A stretch of 64,000 bases of DNA from Letharia columbiana. Taxonomy: Eukaryota > Ascomycota > Lecanoromycetes > Lecanorales > Parmeliaceae. The notes beneath the pieces were generated by a model that saw only the letters and a list, made by a program, of their open reading frames with translations, made no database searches and had not been told where the DNA came from. The DNA lies in contig NW_023501042.1 of the NCBI RefSeq assembly GCF_014066305.1, positions 992,001-1,056,000 of the forward strand. The letters are read 5' to 3'. Below, piece after piece: positions 15,216-27,625 of the stretch (position 1 is the stretch's first letter; each line of letters opens with the position of its first letter). The position numbers were made by a program, and so were the translations under genes.

Positions 15216-18209
15216 GTTATATAATATCTCTACTACTTTTCAAGTATTTATTAATAATATCTTACGCGAATATTTAAATATATTCTATACTATTTATTTA
15301 GATAATATTTTTATCTATAATAATATTAAAGATAAATATATTTAGTATATAGAAAAGATATTAGAGAAACTTCAATAAGCTAGCCTCTATCTTAATATTA
15401 ATAAATATAATTTCTATATTATTAAAGTTAAATATCTAAAATTAATTATTATTATAAAAGAAGTAGAAATAAATATAAAGAAAATTAAGATTATTACTTA
15501 ATAAAAAGAACTTAGATATATTAAAGATATATAAGTATTTCTAGAATTTACTAATTTCTATCGAAAGTTTATTACGAAGTACTCTAAAATCGCTATATTT
15601 TTAACGAATCTTATTTATATTTAATAGAAGAAAGACTTTATCTATCTATATAAACTTAAGAGTACTCTAAATAACTTACTTTCGAAATATTTAAGAAAGC
15701 TTTTACTACTACCTCTATATTTACTTATTTTAACTTAAATAAAAAAACTTAGCTAGAAATAAACGCGTCTAATTTTATAATTACTATTATTTTATTATAA
15801 GAAGATAAAGATAAAGTACTTAGATCTATAATATTTCTCTTTAAGAAGATATCTTCTATAGAGTATAACTATAATATCTATAATAAGAAACTTATAGCTA
15901 TAATATAGATTTTTAAAGAATAATATCTTAAACTAACTAGTATCTCTATCGAGGAATCTATTAAAGTTATTTTAGATTATAAGAACTTATAATACTTTAT
16001 ATTCTTTAAATAACTTAACTTTTATTAAGTAAGATAGACAAAGTTTCTCTTCGAATTTAACTTTTATATTATTTATCGTTTAGGGAAATAAAGTATTAAA
16101 TCTAATAGCCTTACTCGATAAGTAAAAGATCTATCTAAAAACAAGAATAATAATTATATCCTGTTATTAATATTATATAATTCTTAAAGATAATAATCTT
16201 AACAAAGGTATTAAGAATATTATATACCTTACTATTATACTATTAGACGATATAAGAGAAAGTATTATCTCTTTAGCTATAATATTATATAAATTTAGTA
16301 AACAAGATAATATTAATAGTAAGGAGTCTAATAAAGAATTATTATTAAGGGCCTCGATAGAGACTTCTTAAGAGAAGTTCTTAGAAGAATCGAGAGAAGT
16401 CTCTACTATTAATACTTCTAAGTTATTATATTAGATAAAAAATGTTTATAATTATAATAATATCGCTTAGAGAAATTATTTAGTTAAAGGTATCTAGATA
16501 GAGAAAGCTATTACTTAAAATAATTAAGAATAATTTTAAGTTAAGAACTAGAGTAATTATTATCTTTATAATACGAGTTATTATATATTAATAATAGATT
16601 ATATATATTAAACGTTTCTAAATTATAAACTAAAATTATTAGAGATATTTATAACTCTCTACTCGAAGATTACACTAATAAATTATTAATATATAATAGA
16701 GTCGAGTAGACTTTACTATTAGCTAAGAATAACGAATTTTATTACCCGCTATATTAAGAGTTATTATATCTATAAAAAATCTAAAACTTATAAGAAAGAG
16801 TAAGTAAGATCTACTTAAACTTCTTTTTATTCTCGAATAATACTAATAAGATATTTTCATTAACTTCATTATATTACTATCTATTTATCTTAAATATAAA
16901 TCGATTCTTATTAATATATTATAGTAGTTATAGATAGACTTAGTAAGAAGAAGAAATTTGTTTTTTTAAACTCTCTGAAAATGAAGGTAGTAGTTTAGGT
17001 CTTTATCGAATTCATATAGCGAGAGAAAGAATATCTATTTATTATTATCTTCTGATCGAGGTATCTAGTTTATAGTATATTTCTAAAGAAGACTATACGA
17101 AAGAATTAAGACTAAATCTAAACTCTTTACTACGTTTTATCTCGAAAATTAATAAATAGATAGAGAACGCTAACGCTATTTTGAAATAATATCTTGAGCT
17201 TATATTAATTATAATTAAGATAATTAGATAAATCTATTATTAATAGTAGAGTTCGAAATTAACTTCAATAAGAACGCCTTATTCGATAGTATTATTATTC
17301 CTTCTTATTAAAGAATATATTCTCTCACTTAGAGATAGAATTCTCTAACCTCTTAAGATTAATTCGCTAGTTAAAGAGTGAAGAGAGATATTAAGTTAGC
17401 TAATAGATTTATCGAGAAAATAAATATTATAAGAAATTATCTAAGAAGTTAGTTTAAATAATTACGAGCTTTATAGAAGAAGTAAGCTAATCGTTATCGA
17501 CTTTTAATACTAGAATTTAAAGTCGAAGATATAATTATACTTAATAAAAGAAATATTAAAACTATACGCTTTAGCAAATTACTAGACTATAAGAATTTCG
17601 AATTATTTAAAATTACTAAAGTTTTAAATAATTTCGCTTACAAGTTAGAACTCCCGACTTTCATAAATAATATTTACTCTATCTTTTATTTATAGCTATT
17701 ATATCTTAATAATAGTAACCTATTATTAAGATAGATCGAGTTCTTCGCCGCCGCCTATCGATATTAATAAAGAAGAAGAAATCTACGATATTAAAGAAAT
17801 AGTTTAATTTAAGCTAGATAAATAAAAGAATAATTCCTTAACTAGTAAGAGGGAATATCTTATATATAAAATTAGATATAAAGACTTCGAGACTAAGGAA
17901 AATTTATTCTAGCAACTATTTACGAATATAATAGAATATCCGAATCTAATAGTAGACTTCTATTATTATTACCTCGAGGGTTATTAGCTCTTATTTATTA
18001 TTTAAAAGATCTTTAGAATAGTCTTCTCTATTAGCGCTACTAATTTATAATAGCTATATCGATTTATAAAAAGACTCTTAATATCGTAATAGAATACTAA
18101 GTTAATGTATCTAAGAATATTACTTCGTATATATCTAAATATACTTTTTATAAGATCGGCGTCTACTATATAGTAGTCGTCGTCGAAGCTTTAAATTAAA
18201 AGAAGAATA
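15216..18209 (+). mobile_element. RIP-degraded Ty3/gypsy chromovirus, 5'-truncated (RT, RNase H, integrase, chromodomain)
   Basis: Reading the + strand through stops gives an ordered gypsy polyprotein. From 15,216 there is the second half of reverse transcriptase: a decayed FQ.FINDILREYL, then YLDNIFIY at the YLDD box, then a thumb region with FLEFTNFYRKFI. RNase H-like sequence follows at ~15,740-16,130. Integrase covers ~16,650-17,400 with a recognisable DRG.QF box near 17,056. The post-integrase ELP..I.NIYSIF segment comes next, and a chromodomain-like YLIYKIRYKDFE lies near 17,850. In-frame TAA/TAG codons occur where CAA, CAG or TGG are expected, so the copy is dead through RIP. The N-terminal half of the reverse transcriptase is missing because another element ends exactly at its left edge. 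Confidence 0.8.
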
Positions 18210-19370
18210 ATGTTACGATTCTAATAATCTTATAATCTTACTTATTTATATTATAGCCTAATTAGACTTAGCGTATTAAGATCTTTTAATCTTTCTATCT
18301 TACTATAAAGTCTATACTTATAATAATTCTATATAGATAGTATTCTCTTTATACTATAATATAGAGTTATTATATATATTATTAAGTCTCTAATATTATA
18401 AGACTAAATTTAAAAATTCTCTTTTTATTTAAAAGCTTATATTTTATTCTATAATTTAAAAAAAAATCTTAAAAATTTAATAGAAATAGAAAAGTTATTC
18501 TATATATTAATAATATATATCTATTATTTTTTAATTAGAGCTATTTAGCTATCGAGCGAACTTTAATAAGCGTTATTTAAATTCTTTACGCTTTAATAAT
18601 TATAAGACTAAATTTAGAAATTCTTTTTTTATTTAAAAATCTATATTTCGTTCTATAATTAAAAAAAAAATCTTTAAAATTTAATTAGTATATATAAAAG
18701 AATAAGATAGAGCTAAGCTTAAAAATCTTAAATTTATATATATAGTTAATTATAAATTTAGAATTACTACGCTCTTTAGTTAAATTAACTAAGTTATCGC
18801 GAATAAATAAAATAGCGTTCGTAACTATTAAAAAGATATCGCTTATTAAAGTAGTCTAATAGCCCTAATTAAAAAATAGATATATATTATTTAATTTTAG
18901 AATAACTTTTTTGTTTTCTATTAAAATTCTAAGATTTTTTTTTAAATTATAGAACGAAATATAACCTTTTAGAGAATTTTTTTTTCTAAATTTAGTCTTA
19001 TAATTATTAAAGCGCAAGAAACTCAAATATCGCTTATTAAAGTTCGCTTATTAAAGATCGCTTATCTATTTACTCGATAGCCCTAATTAAAAAAATAATT
19101 ATAAATTTAATTTATAGACCTTTACTCGTAGAAAATAAAAAAGTTATTTTATATATTAATAACGTATATCTATTTTTTTAATAAGAGAGATATAAGAGAG
19201 AGAGATTTTAATAATTACGAATGTTAATTTATTTATTCGCGATAATTTAGTCGATTTAATTAAAGAGCGTAGCGAACTTAAATTTATAATTAACTATATA
19301 TAGAAGATTAATATTTATTATTATTATTATATCGAATTCTTATAGAGTTTTAGTAAAAAATAGGCATTTT
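18210..19370. repeat. Probable LTR start, then copies of a short AT-rich repeat family
   Basis: TGTTACGATTC at about 18,212 looks like the TG start of a gypsy 3' LTR, though no second LTR is visible to confirm it. From ~18,390 the sequence consists of pieces, in both orientations, of the repeat family seen best at 52,331-52,935 and 44,902-45,568. Landmarks are the word aatagaataagatagagct (RIP variants), ttataattattaaagcg and tcgctcgatag. All are RIP-mutated. Normal base composition resumes at about 19,370. Confidence 0.6.
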
Positions 19371-20045
19371 AGTGTTACGTCGGATTTATCGGATTTTAAG
19401 AACTGCATTTCCTAGCAGGTAATTGCTAACCTAAAAAATTCCGCCAAGGGGGTGGCACGAAGCCCGCCGGACGACCATTGAGGCAAGATACTCGTGAATC
19501 GAGTGGGAACTTGGAAGGGTTCTGTCGCCCTGTTGTTACGTTTTGTTCTTGGTATGTTTTTGACTGCGAGCCTCTTGAGAGCAGGGGGAGGGGCCAAAAG
19601 TTGATTCAGATTCACCACGAATTGGACAATCGATCGGTTGCGCCCCATGGTGACATACACGAGCTCCATGAAAGTCATGGGCTCTTCAATATTGCGGCAT
19701 TGCAGCTTTTATTTTGGCCTTCACAGTGTCTGGGATTATAACCCTCAAAGTTGTCGAAACGCCCCTACGACGCAACGGCCCGACTTTATGTAGCAGGTGT
19801 GGCTACCCATTTTGCGTCACTGTTGCACGCTATCTTCAGAGTATGCTTCGAGTCAGGCACAGTCGTCGTTGAACTTTAAACCGCGGCATCTTGCACGACA
19901 TATCTACGATGTTTCCATGGGCCAGCAACTCCATGGTCCTGGAGGGGTAAATCAAAAGACTGAGAATCTTTCCTTCATCGTACCTATCTTTCCCTGCTCT
20001 CTACCACCTTCAATGGTCATTCGCCGTGGATTTCCTGCTTGACAT
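19371..20045. other. Transition from AT-rich block to gene island, no gene
   Basis: Normal GC begins abruptly near 19,371. Bases 19,421-19,447 contain attgctaacc and aattccgccaag, resembling the subterminal motif of the ~560-bp DNA elements, so a relic insertion edge is possible. Short open frames on both strands (87-88 codons) lack any recognisable feature. The stretch could be the old promoter of the downstream pseudogene. Confidence 0.4.
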
Positions 20046-20863
20046 ATGATGCCTGGTCTTTCTTGCGGCGTTTCTTCTTGCTCTGCCGACCACCTCGCCG
20101 TCCATCAGCCTCTCAACTAGCATTCCCTCTCTGAGTCCTACAGCAGTGACCTTTTTGACGACATCCAATGGGTCATCCTCAGCCAGCCATGCTCAAACAA
20201 CGTATGGTGGGCCCCTTACATCTTCTCTACCTTGGATGAACTCTCCGTCTAAGGGCCCTCCGAGACCTCCATTCAAACACCATAGGCCGTACGTGCCCAC
20301 TGCCCCATCTTCATCACCCGTTAGTACACAAGCATCGTCTCTCGCTGGCTTTGGCCCACGTACAACCTTCTCGTCCATAAGTGGACATTGCCTTTCTCCT
20401 CGCGTGCTGGAGCCACATCCGGATCTCATGGTAATAATGCGTCATCGATAATTGTCGGTGCTGGTGCAGGAACGCTATCCTCATCCGGCAATTACGAATC
20501 GCCGTTTCCCACAAGCACCGGTCTGCCTGCTACTTCTGCGCAACTTCTCGGATCTGGCAATGATCTTTCTGTTATGGCAGGCCAGACCATCGTCGTGATC
20601 ACCCTGGCTCATGATAGGCATGGACCAGGATCGGGTTCGTTGCCCACGGGGACTGATACCATTACCATGTCGTCCCTGACTCTCTCAAGCGCCAACACCA
20701 TGTCAGCATCGGCGGCTAGTAACACCGATGACTGCGGTGTTGTACAATCCTTCTTTGGCCAGATGGCGGCAAGTTGGGAGGCAATTGACATGGCTACATG
20801 GCTCAACGTGTGGTTTAGTACTTACTCTTCGGCAATTTCGGCCAACAGCTACGGTTTGGCAGG

Positions 20864-21028
20864 GTGGGTACGGTGCCGAGTAAGTCCCCTCGCATTTAGC
20901 ACCGTTGACTCAGTGGCATGATATATTTGCGGAGCAACCTTTCATTTTGGCCTCTCTGTTATTGCCGTTCCATGTCTTGTGCCCGGAATTTGTCAAAGAG
21001 GGACTGCTGACTCTCAAAACGCCACTAG
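20864..21028 (+). repeat. Introner-like intron, pseudogene intron 1 (165 nt)
   Basis: Splicing GTGGGT...CACTAG restores the phase between NSYGLAG and AFGNWAVGDP. The 3' end reads gactgctgactctcaaaacg, which matches the extended branch region of the long introns in the Tre2-like gene. A ttccatgtcttgtgcccgg word resembles their ACATGTCTNGGG motif. Confidence 0.55.
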
Positions 21029-21547
21029 AGCATTTGGCAACTGGGCAGTGGGAGACCCAGACTTGAACTGTCAGGATGATAGGTCCAATTCCGATTGCGA
21101 TTTTTACCCACGCAACGTAATTCCCCTTAATACCAATCCCGACGTGGCCAACGCCTACTATATAACGGAATCTCTTAACAGGTTTCACACGTATTTCACT
21201 GGTCTGAGTCAGTCAAGTTTTCGAGGTCAGCGCCATTGCTACCGCGTTGAGCAAGGATGATTGGGGGAAACGTTCTATGAAGACAAAGACGTTAAGAGCC
21301 TAACTGCACTCAGGTTGGTATTTGCCTTTCTCCAGATAATCATCGGGATCGGGGCTGCTTTGGCTGGCTTGGGACCGGCGGTCGAAGATGCTATAGCTAG
21401 TGGTGGGATCGCACTTTTTGGTGATGCGACCAATGCCGCTATTGCTGCAATACCTACACAGATCCTTAATCTACCCAGGAATGATTCACATAGGTCTCGA
21501 GGTCTTTCGGCTGCCTATGCCAACGTTTGCTAGCGAGGACGACACTT

Positions 21548-21704
21548 GTACGTGTATTTCTCGGAGTCCATGTTTCCTCTGCTTGACAAAATTTGAGCCT
21601 TGACACATGTCTCGGAAGTGCTCACTCTCGAAACATGTCCTGAGACTCAAATCACCCCTCAAATAGCCAATACTGACTCTGAAAATTGTCGTCCAATCCA
21701 AAAG
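21548..21704 (+). repeat. Introner-like intron, pseudogene intron 2 (about 157 nt)
   Basis: The donor GTACGTG follows EDDT; the exon QKLADLGG resumes downstream. The intron contains gacacatgtctcgg and cgaaacatgtcctgagactc and ends after aatactgactctgaaaatt. These are the shared inverted ACATGTC words and branch region of the family. The acceptor used (ccaaaag at 21,704) leaves the phase imperfect, in line with pseudogene decay. Confidence 0.6.
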
Positions 21705-22580
21705 TTGGCGGACCTTGGAGGAATTCTTGGTGAAATTGTTGTAGGCGCCATGGAGGGTTTTACCTTGGCCAACAACGAATTGATGGAGGGCAACAACTAC
21801 GACGGCACCGGCGACATTCGATCATATTCTGCGGGTGGAGCGTTTGTCGACTTTGGTGGCGTGGACAAAGACAATGTGACAAATGCAATGAACTCTTTCC
21901 TGCTCGGACGATTCAATGAATCAGCTCTGGCGTACACAAATGATCTTCATCAGGGCGGTGGTGCGTGTCCAAGGCATCGGTTCAGGTCCAGCACCCTACA
22001 GTGTCTGTGTAAACAACGTTGCCTGATATCTATATTGATGGTCTGTAGCCCCTGCGCAGGCAGAACTCCCTTCTGCCTGTTAAGCCTCGCTGATACAGAA
22101 AAAAAATAAGGCAAGAAGACAACGTAATCTCCGTGACATCACATCAATGGGGGTTGGGTTGCCGCTCCACCAGGGGCTGCCAACCTTGGTACTGGAGAAT
22201 GGGCTGGCGTTACCGTGCTGGATGTCATTCTGTCTTTCTGAAGTCCGTATGAAGTAGCTGGCTACGATTACGACAACAACACAGGGTGTAACAGGGTGAG
22301 ACCTGCGCTCGAAAGCCAATGGGCGAATCCTGGCGCCCAAGGTGCAAGCTGGGAAGGTACTTTCACCATCCCAGTTTGCGATGTCAGCACGGCCATAGAG
22401 GCGGACTACCAGGATAAGCAGTACATTCTGCAGCCGTACATCGGGGACAACAGCCGGCCACTATGGTGTGGACCCGTTTGCGGTGGCAATTTGACGACTA
22501 CACAGGCGTTCAATGCTGCAGCGCAGATGACGAAATTTGACAGTCCGAAACAGGCATGTAGTTGGAGTCCTGGCTATTGA

Positions 22581-25500
22581 GGGAAAATGGTTAAGGATTC
22601 ATCTGCATGTACATTTGTCCCATCGAGTCGAGCCCCATGAGCTCCTTGGATGGGTCACCAGATGATTCTTTGCTTTTAGTCAGCACTGATACTGGTCAGG
22701 GCTGGGTATCCCAACTTCATGTACATGCTTTCCATCACTATGACCAAAAGCTATCCGACAGGGACACTTTACAGGCGAAGATTGCCGGTCTCTCAATTAC
22801 TGGCAGTCACTCCACGCACAGAAGTTGTTTCTGCAAATGAAGCATTGGTAGAAAATAGACTTTACGACAGTGCATCTACAGCACCCCCTCTCCGAGAACA
22901 CGTCGGAGCACCTCTCCTCCAAACTTAACAAGTATCGTCCCTAAACATGGTAAGAAGGACTGTCTTCTGGCAGTCGTCGTTCCAGAAACAGAAAGACGTT
23001 GTTTCCTGGCTCCACATCAGGATTGAAAAGGGCGGAAGCGGCAGCAACATCATGCACGTGTCCTTAAACAGCATGTCCATATACTCCCTGAGAGTTTCTG
23101 GGTTTGGCATCTGTCCCACTCTGTGGAGAAAATGCGCGAGACTCTGCAAAGGACGTCTTTTCACTGGAACCCATGGACAGTCCGTAAAGAGTCAGCGACA
23201 GCTGCAGGTTTGAGTTACACCGAGTTAGCACCTAATCATCTATTCGCGGCATCATTCGATGAAGATCTTGCTATAGGCGACGCATGGTCGGCAGAGTAGC
23301 TACCTCCGTAAAGCCAGGGTTCATTGAATGTGGTATCGTACGAGGAAAGTGGAGAGAGTGAGGGTTGATATTCTTTGTGCCTGCTGAATCAACAGACCCT
23401 ACCTCGATGAGGCAATTATTTTGGAAGCGGCTGCCGGTTGCCGGAGTCCTTGTTTATTAACTGACCCGAATCAGCAAACCAGCAAATCAGCAAGTTTGGT
23501 AAGGTAAAAGTACTTTTAGACAACCAGAAAAGGCTTAGCTTAACGGGCGGTGCTGCCTGCTGCTTTGCGCACCAACCTCGGAAGCGGTGAGTTTTGACTT
23601 TTTGGAAGGTGGCAACTACTTGTACTCTAAGCGATCGCCATTGGTTAAAATGTTAACGGGGGGAACGATCAGATGAAAGCCCAGGCTGGTCCATGAATAT
23701 TTCTCCACCAGATTTCCACTGAATTCTCCACTCAGTCGTGTGGCCTGTGCGGCAAAAAAAGGATATCGGTACATGCACGAGTAATTATGCGAAACGTTTG
23801 CTGATTCGTCGGTCAATGTTTAATTATTGTCCTTCGTGCATATGCATATTGTCGCATCACATCATCACATCATCACATCGTCACATGCGAATCTGCCAAA
23901 GGCTCATCTTTTCCATCTTTCCCTTCCATGTTGGCAACGGGTAGTCTAAAGGGGCAAATCTCCGGTCACTCTCTATTCACCAATTTCTACAGTGTAGGTA
24001 GGTACGTAATAATATCCGATACCTTCTATCTATCGAACAAGAAATCATGCCGCTTATTTTCCTTCTAGAATACACTAAAAGAATGAGGCTGCCCTAGGTA
24101 AGTTTATCACCGCCAAAACCCCTAAGGGACCCCGGGCTTTTATCGTCTTTGCAGCAAAAATCTCTTCCCAAAGCCTGGAGTTCTCTCTGGCACGCAGCGC
24201 AGGTAGCCAGTCTGGATGAGTGGAATGAATGCCTTCTCCATACGCCATAATGATGAAAACAAGCCCAATGGAAAGCTGTCGACGTGTTAGGCCTTCCTCA
24301 ATCCTCTGTAACACACAAACCTACAAAGTCTTGCACCGCGCTTGTACGGAGTATCTCAACAAGAATTATATAACAACACCGTCCGGACTGGTCCTACGTG
24401 CAGCACTTGGCGCCGACATCATTACTCTCTTACTCTTGGATTTTCGTCTGAGCAAAGAGTGAAGAGTGATTGATGTGCACCAATCATATCACGGTTCGAT
24501 ATTAGAAAAGGGAAGCCGAGGCTATGTGCCGCAATCGTGCTTTTGCGGTCCTCCAGGGTTCATCGAAAGCCAGCCAGACCGATCGATCAAAACTTCAAAA
24601 AAAGGAACGAGGCTGCCAAGGGTCAACGGCTACGGCCAAACGTGGCAACGTGTTCTACGTACGTATTTTTTTTCCAGACGTCGGCCAATGACAATTGGAC
24701 CAATGGGACCACCCCCTATCCCTCTGCTCCGCAAATCCCTCGTCCAAAGAAAGCAAGTCGCGATAGCAAACGCACGGCTACGCAAAGATGTTCATGTGAT
24801 GGCCATCGTGCAGGTGTGACTGTGAGGCATTATTCCAAAATCTCCAACGTAAGCAGGATTCCTACGAATCAGGTCGTGCCACAAGGCGGGATGCAGCAAA
24901 TCCTGCTGATCTTGAGACTTGTCCCATTGGTATGATTCGGATGGGGACGCCCTACGCGAAGGAATCATGAAGGATCTTTCCTCCGTACTCCGTGAGTCCG
25001 TGTGAGACTGTATGTCCACCAGCAAAAAGGGCCCCGCACCCGCCGTTGCTCACCAATGAAAGGCCCGAAAGGCCAAGTAATCCCTCTTCCAATCATCTCT
25101 TTGCCACCGCTCTGCCACTTGTTATTCGCCCACCAACCAATTTTCTTACCAACCCCCGCCCCTAGCTTCTCATTTTGCAGGCGGCAGGCTGCAGGCAAAT
25201 TTGGGAATCGGGCCACCAACAAGCCAAGTCTCTCCAACTCTCCCTTAGTCTCAAGTGCCTAAGGTAGTCCCTAGTCCTTATGCTCCTACACTTAGTGCCT
25301 ATGATTTATTTTAACAATCGGGCGGTATCTTACGAGGCTTTGGTAATTGGTTTTCCCTTGCCTTGGCCTTTGCCTTACCTCAAACTTCCAAAAAGTGGCT
25401 AGAGAAAGAGAGGGGGGGGGAAATGAGGCTTCAGACCAACGAAAGCACACCACTGTTACGCGTAAACGATCCCTGCCTCGCCCTCCCACGCCCCAGTTAG

Positions 25501-26288
25501 TAGTCAGTAGTTAGTACCCACAAATGCTCGTTTGCCGTCATGAAGCAACTTAGCCGCAAAGCCCCATGTATGATGTTTGTCATGCCACTCTTGCACATCT
25601 TCCTTCCTTTTCGTCTTAGTCGACAAGGATTTAGCCTCGCCCTGCCTTTTCGCTTGCACATGACACGCCCGTAGTTCGGAGTCTCTGCTAGCGTCAACGC
25701 CGGCTTCTCACCGTTCAAAGTCGAAATTGAACATTTAGCCAAGGATAGTCTAGCCAAGCATTAGCCTCCTGCTCGTTTCGCCTTGCAAAAAAACCGTGTG
25801 AGGGTGAATCATCCTCCACCTCCTCCTCCTATCCAGAGCGTTAACGGAGTACGAGGCGTGGGTCATGGCTATGCATAATAGTCAAAGGGGTGCACCATCA
25901 TCTTCTCCCCAGCCTAGCCGCTACCAACCACTACGTGACTCCGACTTCACTTTCATCCATTCACTCCTTCCACCTCCTCTTAATACTGCGAGGCTCACGC
26001 CTTTACTTTCTTCCTCCTCCACCGCATCCCCAACCACTTTCCTCCTCGATCCCGTCTTGACTACGACCTTCCGCTTCTCATTCTCCTTCTCTCCTCACGC
26101 TCTCTCGACATTCTATTCCGCAGGGCAATCAACTGACCCACTTTGAACCATAATTGCTTCTGGAGCCTCACGTCCCATTGAGAGCCGTTCGGACCATTCG
26201 AAATAGACTTGGATATTCTTCTCCCCTTGCGGACTGCCCTAAGGAATTTTTTTCTTTGCTTCTGTGCCTGGACTGGATTCTGTCTGCC
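22581..26288. other. Long intergenic region and leader of the Ran1-like kinase
   Basis: There are 3.7 kb of normal-composition DNA without a supportable gene. Open frames of 65-132 codons overlap one another on both strands and show no family motif. A catcacatcatcacatcatc microsatellite lies at about 23,856-23,885. Pyrimidine-rich tracts near 25,800-26,100 (ctcctcctcctcctatcc and similar) are typical of fungal promoters or long leaders, and a 93-codon open frame at 25,865-26,146 lies within this probable leader. A G-run of nine occurs near 25,412. Confidence 0.5.
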
Positions 26289-27625
26289 ATGTTGCCTACA
26301 CCTCCACCGTCTCCATTGTTATCAGGACTGTGCGCGCCAGAAGATCGACTTGGCCTTGTCTTAGCCGACTGGCTGGAGCTAACAGGTATTCTGGGAGTGG
26401 GAGCATATGGCGTCGTCTATACTGCCGTTGACGTTCACACGAATGTTCCTTATGCGGTCAAGGCCTTGAACAAGATTGGTCTGGATCCACGGCAGCGGAG
26501 TTTCCAGCAACGGGAGATCCAATTACATCATGCGGCCAGCCATCATCCAAATGTGGTCTCCCTCGTCAAGATAATGGATTCCTACGACTGCACCTTTGTA
26601 GTCCTTGAATTCTGCCCCGAAGGTGATCTGTTCTCCAGCATCACGGAAAAGGGCCATTACCTCGGCAATGATTTCATGGCCAAGAGTGCATTTCTCCAGA
26701 TATTGAACGCTGTTGAGTTTTGTCATTCCATTGGCATCTATCACAGGGATCTCAAACCGGAGAACATCCTGGTCTCCAACGGTACTGTCAAACTTGCGGA
26801 TTTTGGCCTTGCGACTCAGCAACCTTGCACGGACGACTTCGGTTGCGGTTCTACTTTCTACATGTCACCAGGTAGGCATTCTTTGTGGCTGGAGCTGACG
26901 TTCGATTCCATTCATCGACTGACCCTTGTATCCCAGAATGTCAAGCAACACCTGCAGGCCCGTCCTTTTATGCCTCTGGGCCCAATGACGTGTGGAGCCT
27001 GGGGATTATCCTAGTGAACCTTACCTGTGGCCGCAATCCGTGGAAACGGGCGGCCATGGACGATTCGACTTTCAGGGCTTACCGGAATAATCCGAGGTTC
27101 TTGAGCTCGATACTTCCTTTGTCACCGGAGCTTGACTTCATCTTAAGTCGCATTTTTGAGCATGACCCACGGAGAAGAATAAATGTTCCGGAGCTTAGGG
27201 ATCTAATCCTCAGGTGTAACAATTTCACAACTCGCTCAACCGGTGCTCTCCCCCCAACACCTCCCAGCGAACCGCAGTATGCTCCTGGACCCGAGGCCCC
27301 CTGGCACACCTCTGCCCAACCTCTACAGGGTTTCGACCAATATCCCACATCCGGGAGGATAGCAGCTCCATCATTAGCCGCATATCCTGTCACGGCACAG
27401 TGCTCGACATCTTCTGGGGGTTCGGATCATGGATCCATCTTTTCGGCGGCTTCCTCATGTTCTTCAACTTCATCCTGCGATAGCTATGAAAGTGTGTCCA
27501 AAGCCCCACAACCTATCACATACGCGGCTCCACAACCAACGGGGCCCATTTACAGTTGCTCTTTTGCATTTTCTGGGTCTTTGATGATGCAGCAACCATG
27601 CATGCCATCGATCGCGGCCAATTAA
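26289..27625 (+). CDS. Serine/threonine protein kinase, Ran1/Pat1-Sks1-Vhs1-like
   Basis: Two exons (26,289-26,871 and 26,937-27,625; 65-nt intron with GTAGGC donor and CGACTGAC branch) give 423 aa in one frame. The kinase domain spans residues ~28-320: glycine loop GVGAYGVV (36-43), Lys58 in [12 protein letters not shown] with Asp154, DFG with Asp171. The intron falls inside the APE-equivalent motif, which reads SPE after splicing. The C-terminal ~100 residues are low-complexity Ser/Pro/Gln/Ala, as in many fungal Ran1-type kinases. The motifs predict an active kinase. Relatives act in nutrient signalling and in the switch between growth and meiosis, but the role in this fungus is inference. 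The start at MLPTPPPSP is chosen because it is the first ATG in frame; the upstream extension lacks one. The subfamily is less certain than the kinase call. Confidence 0.88.

Larger units (their letters stand above)
20046..22580 (+). pseudogene. Broken gene for a fungal secreted protein (DUF7872-like family)
   Basis: Pieces of one protein run in order along the + strand in changing frames. A hydrophobic signal-peptide-like segment (VFLAAFLLALPTT, 20,056-20,094) lies one base out of frame with the ATG at 20,046 or 20,049. A Ser/Thr-rich linker follows, then CGVVQSFFGQMAASWEAID, then TYFTGL. ETFYEDKDVKSL, IIIGIGAALAGLGPA, KLADLGGILGEIVVG, GGAFVDFGGVDKDNV, WVAAPPGAA, WANPGAQGASWEGTFTIPVC and QYILQPYIG complete the order. 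The order and wording match a widespread fungal secreted family that I recall as DUF7872; that name is from memory. At least seven frame shifts are needed (near 20,055, 20,400, 21,216, the G-run at 21,263, 21,480, 21,950 and 22,155), and TGA stops sit at 22,024 and 22,036. Two long introns survive (20,864-21,028 and about 21,548-21,704). Damage is mostly indels, so this is not RIP. The role of the family is unknown to me. Confidence 0.75.

Noticed and set aside
22947..23213. 88-codon frame downstream of the pseudogene
   Set aside because: No homology pattern and overlapped by an equally long minus-strand frame; not enough for a gene call.
24466..24935. Overlapping open frames of 117 and 132 codons in the long intergenic region
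   Set aside because: They overlap in different frames, have no recognisable domain or codon pattern, and sit in a stretch where both strands show similar chance frames.
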